Assembly (NCBI GenBank): GCA_050043005.1
Contig: JBHJIZ010000071.1
Coordinates: 1-20,527, forward strand
Source: Thermohalobaculum sp050043005
GTDB taxonomy: Bacteria > Pseudomonadota > Alphaproteobacteria > Rhodobacterales > Rhodobacteraceae
DNA length: 20,527 nucleotides
Direction: 5' to 3'
Shown: positions 15,110-20,527 of the stretch, piece by piece
Position numbering within the stretch: position 1 is the first letter of the stretch
Layout of the letters: the number at the start of each line of letters is the position of its first letter
The notes under the pieces: generated by a model
Database searches by the model: none
The model's input: only the letters and a program-made list of their open reading frames with translations
What the model was told of the DNA's origin: nothing
Position numbers and translations under genes: made by a program

Positions 15110-15931
15110 TCAGAGGCCCTTTTCCGCCGCAGCATGATCGGGCTCATCCTCGTCATCCCAGTCTTCTTCTTCCTCTGCCGCACGACGCTTTTCGAACCCT
15201 CGCACAAGATGGATCGAGATCTCGTAGAGGATGTAGACAGGAATGCCGAGCAGGAACTGGCTGATCACGTCTGGTGGTGTGACAAGTGCTGCCAGGGCCG
15301 CGATTCCGACGACCGCGTACTTTCTGCCCTTCGAAAGTTGCTCGGACGTCAGAATTCCGACTCGACCGAGCAACGTCAGGAGCACAGGCAATTGAAAGGA
15401 CATGCCGAAGGCGAGCAGCATCACCTTGATGAAGCCGACATATTCCGAAAACCGGTTGTTGTTTTCGATCTGAATGGCGCCATCGGTTGCCGAGGCTTCC
15501 GCAAAGGTGATTAGAAAGTTCAGCGCCAGCGGGATAACTAGGTAATCGGCCAGCGCCGCACCCAGGCAGAACAGAAAAGGCGTCGCAATCAGGAACGGCG
15601 CAAAGGCGTGCTGCTCGTTGCTGTACAAGCCGGGTGCCACGAACAGCCAGACTTGCCACGCGACCACGGGAAAGCCGAAGAAGAACCCGCCCCAGAGAGC
15701 AAGGTTCATAAAGGTGAAGAATGTCTCTTGCGGACTCAGAGATTGGATCACGGCATCTGGATCAGCCCGCAGCAGAGGCCCGGACAAGAAATCCCACATC
15801 TGGAAGCGGAAAACGAAACAGACGACCGTGAACGCGCCGCTCGCGATCAACGACCAGACCAACCGCTTGCGCAATTCGATCAGGTGCTCGATCAGCGGAG
15901 CCGAGCTTTCCTCGATATGCTTCTCGGTCAT
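15110..15931 (-). CDS. tatC: Twin-arginine translocase subunit TatC
   Basis: TatC is the core receptor of the Tat system, which exports folded proteins across the inner membrane. The protein has 273 residues and six hydrophobic segments. Family marks are the N-terminal PLIEHLIELRKRL (the cytosolic signal-binding region), the periplasmic SLSPQETFFTF, and SFQLPVLLTLLGRVGI followed by ALVTPPDVISQ. The C-terminus ends in a highly acidic tail (EEEEDWDDEDEPD), longer than in E. coli. Its ATG overlaps the tatB stop codon (ATGA at 15928-15931), giving translational coupling. Confidence 0.96.
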   Translation of the reverse strand: MTEKHIEESSAPLIEHLIELRKRLVWSLIASGAFTVVCFVFRFQMWDFLSGPLLRADPDAVIQSLSPQETFFTFMNLALWGGFFFGFPVVAWQVWLFVAPGLYSNEQHAFAPFLIATPFLFCLGAALADYLVIPLALNFLITFAEASATDGAIQIENNNRFSEYVGFIKVMLLAFGMSFQLPVLLTLLGRVGILTSEQLSKGRKYAVVGIAALAALVTPPDVISQFLLGIPVYILYEISIHLVRGFEKRRAAEEEEDWDDEDEPDHAAAEKGL

Positions 15932-16380
15932 GGAGCGGCGGCCTTGGACGTACTCTCGTCGGTGGCAGGCGCGGGCGCTGGAGCAGGCTCGACCGCAGGC
16001 GTTGGTGCCTCGGCCGAGGTCGTATCGACCATACCCGGATCGGGCTCTTCCGCAGGCTCAGGCTTTGCCGCCGCGACTGGCGTTTCTTTCTTTTCCGGGG
16101 TATCGCCCGATCCGTTTAGGAAGGATTGAGCGTTCTGTGCCTGCTTCTTGAAGTCGTCCAGGGGGTTGATCTTGCGGATGTCCTGCAGATCTTTGAACGC
16201 CGACATCTCGGTATCACGGGCCGCGTCAGTCATTGCACGCTGGAAGTCGCGCGCCATGCCGCGCACCTTGCCGACCCACTGTCCGACCGACCGCAACAGC
16301 GACGGCAGATCCTTGGGGCCGACCACGATCAGCGCCAAGGCGCCGATCACCAGCAGTTCCTGCCAACCGATATCCAGCAT
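15928..16380 (-). CDS. tatB: Twin-arginine translocase subunit TatB
   Basis: The protein has 150 residues. It has the single N-terminal membrane segment and hinge MLDIGWQELLVIGALALIVV then GPKDLPSLLRSVGQW, an amphipathic helix (KVRGMARDFQRAMTDAARD), and a disordered Ala/Pro/Glu-rich tail. The acidic residue E8 in the membrane helix and the GP hinge are standard for TatB, which hands Tat substrates from TatC to TatA. It lies 25 bases after tatA and overlaps tatC. Confidence 0.95.
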   Translation of the reverse strand: MLDIGWQELLVIGALALIVVGPKDLPSLLRSVGQWVGKVRGMARDFQRAMTDAARDTEMSAFKDLQDIRKINPLDDFKKQAQNAQSFLNGSGDTPEKKETPVAAAKPEPAEEPDPGMVDTTSAEAPTPAVEPAPAPAPATDESTSKAAAP

Positions 16381-16405
16381 GGGTCCGCGCGCCGGACGCC
16401 CGGCG

Positions 16406-16630
16406 TCAGGCCGTGTCCTTTGCCGTTTCCGGCGTCACGTCGATGGTCTGATTTGCGGTTTCTTCAGCCTTGTCATCGACCTTGGCGGTGTCCGGATCCT
16501 CGGCCATGCCCTTCTTGAAACTCTTGATGCCTTTCGCGACATCGCCCATCAATGCCGAGATCTTGCCGCGTCCAAACAGCAGGACCAGCAGGACGACAAC
16601 AATGGCAATCTGCCAGATGCTCGGAGCCTT
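16406..16630 (-). CDS. tatA: Twin-arginine translocase subunit TatA, start codon missing
   Basis: The frame reads (K)APSIWQIAIVVVLLVLLFG then RGKISALMGDVAKGIKSFKKGM, followed by a polar tail, 74 residues in all. This is a complete TatA: the short membrane helix, FGRGK hinge and amphipathic helix that form the export pore. The codon at the expected start (16628-16630, minus strand) is AAG, not ATG, GTG or TTG. A stop codon lies ten codons further upstream and no normal start lies between. Shine-Dalgarno-like GGAGAGGG sits 4-5 bases before this AAG, exactly where it should be for an ATG. One base change (T at 16629 on the plus strand instead of A) would explain it, as a real mutation or a sequence error. 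An ATC two to three codons later, behind AAAGG, is a remote alternative start. The gene is likely real and functional in the living organism. Confidence 0.85.
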   Translation of the reverse strand, partial: KAPSIWQIAIVVVLLVLLFGRGKISALMGDVAKGIKSFKKGMAEDPDTAKVDDKAEETANQTIDVTPETAKDTA

Positions 16631-16658
16631 TAGCCCTCTCCCATTCTCTGTTCACATG

Positions 16659-16673
16659 CGGGCCTCGGGCCCG
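16659..16673 (-). repeat. GC-rich 6-bp hairpin in the tatA leader
   Basis: CGGGCC and GGCCCG are exact complements with a 3-base loop. It lies 65 bases after the ABC-ATPase stop codon and about 29 bases before the expected tatA start, in the same direction. No U-run follows on the minus strand. It may be a weak end signal for the ATPase gene or a leader structure. Confidence 0.35.
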
Positions 16674-16737
16674 TCTCTGGCCATGACATATGGGATGAGA
16701 CGCCCAGCGCAAAGCCCTGATGGTAGTTAACGTCGAT

Positions 16738-17904
16738 TTATTCCGCAGCCCAGGGTGTGGCAACCCTGCTCTGATTGACGCAGGGAAAGACGAAACAGCG
16801 GTCACGCCGCAGGCCCAGCCACATCGTTGTACCCGGCTCAGGCAGGTAGGCATATGGTACAGTTGCCCGAATGATCTCGCTCGAATGGTCCATCCGAACC
16901 TCGATCAGGCTTTGCGCGCCGACAAACCGAGAGCGCACAACCACGCCACGCGCATGGGCACCGCATTCCGGGGTGTTCGGCGGCGCCGTGCCCTTGTCCT
17001 CGTGGATATCCAGATGCTGCGGGCGGACGACGATCTCGACATCCGCATTGTCGACCAGCCCCGGTGTCAGGAACAACCCGAACGGTGTCTCGGTCTGGAG
17101 ACCTTGCACCACACCGTGAACCACGTTGATGTCCGAGAAGAAGGCCGCAGCCAGACGATCTACCGGGTAGTTATAGACATGATATGGGGCGCCGACCTGC
17201 ACGATGCGTCCAGCCCGCATAAGCGCGATCCGGTCCGCCATGCGCATGGCCTCATCCGGTTCGTGCGTGACGAGCAAAACGGCGGTGCCTTCATCCTTCA
17301 GAATCGATAGCGCCTCATCGCGAACTTCGTCGCGCAGACGGTTGTCGAGGCCGCTGAACGGTTCGTCCATCAGCATTATGCGCGGTTTCGGCGCCAATGC
17401 ACGGGCCAAGGCCACGCGCTGTTGTTCGCCTCCCGACAGCATGTGCGGGTACTTCGAGCCGTAGTCCGCCAACCCGACACGTGCCAGATAGTTGGCCACG
17501 ATCTTTCGCCGACCCGATTGCTGCCGAGTCAACCCGAAGGCGACGTTCTCAGCGACGGTCAGATGCGGAAAGAGCGCGAAATCCTGAAACATCAGACCGA
17601 TATGGCGCTCTTCCGGTGGAGCGTGACGCCCCTCGCCCGAGACGACCTTGCCATCGACCAGCACACGGCCCGACCGTTGTTCTTCGACGCCCGCCGCCAT
17701 CCGCAGTGTTGTCGACTTGCCGCATCCCGACGGTCCGAGCAGGCAAACCACTTCCCCAGCGTCGACATCCAAAGACAGATCGTCGACGGCGACCAAGCCA
17801 TCAAAGACGCAGGTCAGCCGGTCAAGCGACAGGCGCGGCTCGGTCACTGAGGTGGCCTGATCAAGCGGCACGGTCTTCCCTGAGTCATTCCGTCGGACAA
17901 TCAT
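16738..17904 (-). CDS. ABC transporter ATP-binding protein with TOBE domain (Fe3+/spermidine type)
   Basis: The protein has 388 residues. The nucleotide-binding domain shows Walker A GPSGCGKST (57-65), the Q-loop at Q107 (MFQDFALFPHLTVAENV), signature LSGGEQQRVALARAL (156-170), Walker B IMLMDEPFSGLD (176-187) and the switch His in LLVTHEPDEAMRMAD. The C-terminal part (from about 300: DVEIVVRPQHLDI) is a TOBE_2 regulatory domain, as in FbpC/PotA-like importers for ferric iron, polyamines or sugars. No permease or binding protein is nearby, so it is an orphan subunit whose substrate cannot be assigned; the FbpC branch is my first guess. It is divergent from the DmdA-like gene with 98 bases between, and lies 107 bases upstream of tatA. 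No strong ribosome site is visible at this start; a GTG at residue 20 is an alternative. Confidence 0.88.
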   Translation of the reverse strand: MIVRRNDSGKTVPLDQATSVTEPRLSLDRLTCVFDGLVAVDDLSLDVDAGEVVCLLGPSGCGKSTTLRMAAGVEEQRSGRVLVDGKVVSGEGRHAPPEERHIGLMFQDFALFPHLTVAENVAFGLTRQQSGRRKIVANYLARVGLADYGSKYPHMLSGGEQQRVALARALAPKPRIMLMDEPFSGLDNRLRDEVRDEALSILKDEGTAVLLVTHEPDEAMRMADRIALMRAGRIVQVGAPYHVYNYPVDRLAAAFFSDINVVHGVVQGLQTETPFGLFLTPGLVDNADVEIVVRPQHLDIHEDKGTAPPNTPECGAHARGVVVRSRFVGAQSLIEVRMDHSSEIIRATVPYAYLPEPGTTMWLGLRRDRCFVFPCVNQSRVATPWAAE

Positions 17905-17937
17905 CAGTTAGCAACCGGTCGCTTTCAGTGCAATCCC

Positions 17938-17966
17938 TTGACGGTTTTTGGCATGACCGATTGAAT
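17938..17966 (+). promoter_or_regulatory. Candidate sigma-70 promoter of the DmdA-like gene
   Basis: TTGACG (17938-17943, 5 of 6 matches) and TTGAAT (17961-17966, 4 of 6) are spaced by exactly 17 bases. Transcription would start near 17973, giving a leader of about 30 bases that carries the strong ribosome site GGAGG just before the ATG at 18003. Confidence 0.45.
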
Positions 17967-18002
17967 TTGACAGTGCATCCGTGTGGAAACTTGGAGGATC
18001 CC

Positions 18003-19112
18003 ATGGCATTCACAATCTCATCCAGTCCGCGCGTGCGGCCCAGCCCGTTCTATCACGCGACAATCGCGGACGGCGTGGTGTCGTTCACAACCTACAATCA
18101 CATGATGATGCCAACCAGTTATGGCGACCCGATGGCCGAGTACTGGCGCCTGATCAACGGCGTGGCGATGTGGGATGTCGCGGTTGAACGCCAGGTCCAG
18201 TTGAAGGGGCCGGACGCTGGCAGGCTGGCGCAAATCCTGGTTCCGCGAAACCTGTCCAAGCTGAAGGTTGGTGTCGGTTGGTACGTCCCGGTCTGCGATC
18301 ACGACGGCGTTCTAATAAACGACCCGGTTTTGTTGAAACTGGCCGAGGATCTCTATTGGTTCTCTATCGCTGACCAAGACATGCTGTTCTGGGCGCGGGC
18401 GATCGCCGGCGAACGCAAGCTGGATGTGGACGTCACCGAACCGGACGTGTCCCCCCTCGCGATCCAAGGGCCGATGGCCGAGGACGTCGTGGCCAGCCTG
18501 TTCGACGACTCGATCCGCGATATCGGTCACTTCCGGTTTCGCGAAATGGAACTCGAGGGTATTCCGCTGATCGTCGCGCGTTCGGGTTGGTCCAAACAGG
18601 GTGGCTTCGAACTATACCTGCGCGATGCCTCGCGCGGTCTCGATCTTTGGCACATGGTCAAGCAGGTAGGCGAACCCTGGGATATCGGACCCGGATCACC
18701 AAACCCAATGGAGCGCGTCGAAAGCGGGTTATTGTCGTGGGGCGGAGACACCGACGACCAAACCACGCCATTCGACGTCGGCATGGGCCGCTTCGTTCAC
18801 ACTGATCTTCCGGACGACATCGTGGGGATCAAAGCACTACGCCGCATCAAGGAGCGCGGCCAAAGTCGCGATCGTCTGGGTGTGGTCCTCGATATCGAGG
18901 GCGAGATCGGCTATTATGACCGCAAAGGCAAGGTCTTCAAGGGCTCCACCGATGCAGGCCACATCACTGCGACGTGCTGGTCGCCCCGCCTGGAACGCAA
19001 TATCGGAATATGTCTTGTCGGGCATGGTGTGGGTCCCGGCGACACGGTGACGGTCGACCTTCCCGATGGACGTCAATGCCAAGGCGAGATGACGACGCTT
19101 CCTTTCCTATAG
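18003..19112 (+). CDS. DmdA-like tetrahydrofolate-dependent methyltransferase (GcvT fold)
   Basis: The protein has 369 residues, the size of the DMSP demethylase DmdA, and starts at an ATG behind GGAGG. It belongs to the GcvT/aminomethyltransferase superfamily (folate-binding N-terminal and central domains, C-terminal barrel). Segments that, from memory, resemble DmdA are TYNHMMMPTSY (30-40), MWDVAVERQVQLKGPDA (56-72), NDPVLLKLAEDLYWFSIAD (106-124), EPDVSPLAIQGP (146-157), ARSGWSKQGGFELYL (192-206) and ERVESGLLSWGGD (237-249). DmdA moves a methyl group from dimethylsulfoniopropionate to tetrahydrofolate. Differences such as GPGSPNPMERVESGLLSW instead of the cysteine- and tyrosine-containing form leave open that this is one of the related non-DMSP clades common in roseobacters. 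The lack of adjacent dmdB/C/D or acuI is a further caution. A downstream hairpin ends the unit. Confidence 0.7.
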   Translation: MAFTISSSPRVRPSPFYHATIADGVVSFTTYNHMMMPTSYGDPMAEYWRLINGVAMWDVAVERQVQLKGPDAGRLAQILVPRNLSKLKVGVGWYVPVCDHDGVLINDPVLLKLAEDLYWFSIADQDMLFWARAIAGERKLDVDVTEPDVSPLAIQGPMAEDVVASLFDDSIRDIGHFRFREMELEGIPLIVARSGWSKQGGFELYLRDASRGLDLWHMVKQVGEPWDIGPGSPNPMERVESGLLSWGGDTDDQTTPFDVGMGRFVHTDLPDDIVGIKALRRIKERGQSRDRLGVVLDIEGEIGYYDRKGKVFKGSTDAGHITATCWSPRLERNIGICLVGHGVGPGDTVTVDLPDGRQCQGEMTTLPFL

Positions 19113-19124
19113 ACGACACTCGCG

Positions 19125-19179
19125 GATCCTTGCGAAACTTTGAACATCTGATCGGAGAGTCTTCGCAAGGATCTTTCTT
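19125..19179 (+). terminator. Large hairpin downstream of the DmdA-like gene
   Basis: GATCCTTGCGAA (19125-19136) and TTCGCAAGGATC (19162-19173) are perfect 12-bp complements with a 25-base loop, followed by TTTCTT. It begins 12 bases after the stop codon. The position and the T-rich tail fit a terminator; the large loop is unusual. Confidence 0.6.
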
Positions 19180-19183
19180 AAAT

Positions 19184-19234
19184 TTCAAATTGAATTCAAA
19201 TATGCATTCCTTATGTAGCTGACGTGAACGTAAA
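19184..19234. promoter_or_regulatory. AT-rich spacer with TTCAAAT direct repeats and an ACGT-N2-ACGT box
   Basis: This stretch before the 82-residue gene is clearly AT-richer than its surroundings. It contains TTCAAAT twice (19184-19190 and 19195-19201, 11 bases apart, about one helical turn), the palindrome TTGAATTCAA (19190-19199), and CTGACGTGAACGTAAA (19219-19234), where two ACGT cores are separated by GA. The last resembles the spaced inverted repeats bound by MerR-family regulators. None of these has been matched to a database motif. Confidence 0.3.
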
Positions 19235-19261
19235 CGAAACTCTTTCTGTTGGATTGACGCA

Positions 19262-19510
19262 ATGACCGGTATCGATACACGAGACGACTGGTCCGCTGCG
19301 GCTTTGGAAGCCTGCCGGAGCTACAATGACCTGATAGCTTTGATCGATCAGTTGCCGATCGACGAAGGAACGGAACTCGCCCGACAAATGGCAACAGATC
19401 TTGTTTTCCGCCTCGCCGGATGGCGCAGCGCGGAACCAGGTGTAGATGCAGCGCTGACTAGCATTAGCGCCGTCTGTCAGTCTTGCCTGTTCGACATGTC
19501 GCGCGCATGA
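19262..19510 (+). CDS. Small hypothetical protein, 82 residues
   Basis: The frame codes for 82 residues with an acidic, helical-looking sequence (TRDDWSAAALEACRSYNDLIALIDQLPIDEGTELAR) and two C-terminal cysteines (VCQSCLF). There is no signal peptide or membrane helix and I recognise no family. Support is moderate: it fills a 447-base gap between dmdA-like and prfC, has its own AT-rich upstream region, and no competing frame is better. Against it, third-position GC is lower than in its neighbours and the ribosome site is poor (TTGGATTGACGCA). It could be a small regulator or a spurious frame. Confidence 0.45.
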   Translation: MTGIDTRDDWSAAALEACRSYNDLIALIDQLPIDEGTELARQMATDLVFRLAGWRSAEPGVDAALTSISAVCQSCLFDMSRA

Positions 19511-19559
19511 ACGCGACAGTGACTTAACATTGGCCGAAGGCTTCGCTATAGCCGCGCCC

Positions 19560-20527
19560 ATGTTAGACGACGATACACTCCGGGGTCACAATGCTCCCGT
19601 TCTGCCGCCCGAGATTTCTCGGCGCCGGACATTCGCGATCATTTCGCACCCTGATGCGGGCAAAACGACCCTGACCGAAAAGCTGCTGCTATATGGCGGC
19701 GCGATCCAGATGGCCGGGCAGGTTCGCGCAAAGGGCGAGGCACGGCGTACGCGCTCGGACTTCATGAAGATGGAGCAAGATCGCGGAATCTCGGTGTCGG
19801 CGTCCGCCATGTCATTCGAGTACAACCGTCACTGGTTCAACCTGATCGACACGCCAGGCCACGAAGACTTCTCCGAGGATACGTATCGAACGCTCACTGC
19901 TGTGGACGCTGCGAGCATGGTGATCGACGGTGCCAAGGGCGTTGAAAGCCAGACCCGGAAACTGTTCGAGGTGTGCCGTCTGCGCGATCTGCCGATCCTG
20001 ACCTTCTGCAACAAGATGGATCGTGAAAGCCGGGATACGTTCGAGATCATAGATGAAATCCAGGAGCTTCTGCAGCTCGACGTGGCGCCGGCATCCTGGC
20101 CGATCGGCATGGGCCGTGACTTCGTCGGCGCCTACGACATGCTTGCCGACAAGGTCGAGGTCATGGACAGGGCCGACCGCAACGTTGCCGCCGAGTCGAG
20201 CAAGGTCGAAGGCCTCGACGATCCAAAGATCGCGTCCCACGTGCCGGAGCAGCAACTCGACCAGTTGCGCGAGGAGGGCGAGATGGCGCGCGAATTGCTG
20301 CCGTCCTTCGACCAGCAGAGCTTCGATGATGGCAATCTGTCACCGATCTGGTTCGGCTCGGCGATCAATTCGTTCGGTGTGAAAGAACTGCTGGACGGCA
20401 TCGCCAACCATGCCCCTCCCCCGCAACCACGCCCGACGTCGACGCGACAGATCTCGGCCGATGAGAAGATGTCTGCGGGCTTTGTGTTCTAAGTTCAGGC
20501 GAACATGGTCCCGAAGCACCGCGACCG
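19560..20527 (+). CDS. prfC: Peptide chain release factor 3, partial and interrupted by an in-frame stop
   Basis: RF3 is a translational GTPase that removes RF1/RF2 from the ribosome after termination. From the ATG at 19560 the sequence shows G1 SHPDAGKTT (29-37), the switch region RTRSDFMKMEQDRGISVSASAM, G3 DTPGHEDFSEDTYRTLTAVDAA, G4 NKMD (FCNKMDRESRDTF) and the RF3-typical SWPIGMGRDFVGAYD and SPIWFGSAINSFGVKEL. The reading frame hits TAA at 20490-20492 after 310 residues, where family members read Lys (FVFK-VQANMDPKHRDR). After the stop the same frame goes on as VQANMVPKHRD to the window edge, so the frame is intact and only the stop (plus D to V at 20508-20510) is odd. A full RF3 has about 530 residues; the rest lies outside the window. 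A sequence error near a contig end is the likely cause. Confidence 0.9.

Noticed and set aside
17397..18002. N-terminal extension of the DmdA-like frame by about 200 codons
   Set aside because: It runs antisense through the ABC ATPase and its Arg/Pro-rich sequence fits no domain. The ATG at 18003 has a perfect ribosome site and gives the family length.
1..20527. CRISPR array, tRNA or rRNA gene, insertion sequence, integrase or attachment site
   Set aside because: No regularly spaced repeats, no cloverleaf-like or rRNA-like stretch, and no transposase or integrase motifs were seen in any frame.

Overview
The window looks like a chromosomal piece of a marine alphaproteobacterium of the Rhodobacterales (Roseobacter-type). 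The evidence is high-GC coding sequence, the block serS / surE-pcm-nlpD facing tatABC-(GFA)-DUF815, an AcuI-type acrylyl-CoA reductase and a DmdA-like protein. The genus cannot be fixed by reading alone. Both edges look like poor contig ends: bases 1-69 are homopolymer runs, and the last 40 bases carry an in-frame stop plus a missense codon in a highly conserved part of prfC.

Layout. (i) 103-1095 (-): acuI, with a 10-bp stem hairpin behind it. (ii) 1242-3551 (+): a tight three-gene set, made of a DUF2182 membrane protein with a methionine-rich loop, a DUF1326 Cys-rich protein, and an unknown protein with a GIGHNQGPP motif that starts in a GTGA overlap. (iii) 3728-4825 (+): a Cys/His amidase-like protein (TIGR02594-like) with an N-terminal peptidoglycan-binding-like domain, no signal peptide, and a perfect 9-bp hairpin just upstream. 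(iv) 4873-5469 (-): a DsbA-fold HCCA-isomerase-like protein, divergent from prs (5579-6589), which is followed by a flavin-reductase-like gene. (v) 7539-9400 (+): a lone CpaA-type prepilin peptidase and serS. (vi) 9482-10324 (+): a lipoprotein with a 15-bp minisatellite. (vii) 10437-13750 (+): surE, pcm, nlpD and a second small methyltransferase, closely packed. (viii) 16630-13782 (-): tatA-tatB-tatC-GFA protein-DUF815 ATPase, converging on (vii). (ix) 17904-16738 (-): an orphan iron/polyamine-type ABC ATPase, divergent from a DmdA-like folate-dependent methyltransferase at 18003-19112 (+). (x) A hairpin, an AT-rich spacer and an 82-residue unknown protein. (xi) prfC, interrupted and running off the window.

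Functional themes: cell-envelope upkeep (Tat export, NlpD amidase activation, CpaA, lipoprotein), housekeeping (Prs, SerS, SurE/Pcm repair, RF3), and possible dimethylsulfoniopropionate (DMSP) metabolism (AcuI plus DmdA-like, about 17 kb apart).

The points most worth a second look are: tatA has no start codon (AAG where ATG is expected, behind a good Shine-Dalgarno); the DUF2182/DUF1326/unknown cassette is a candidate metal-handling system; and the amidase-like protein has no export signal. I found no tRNA, rRNA, CRISPR array, transposase, integrase or complete mobile element, and I cannot point to a clearly new defence or biosynthetic system.
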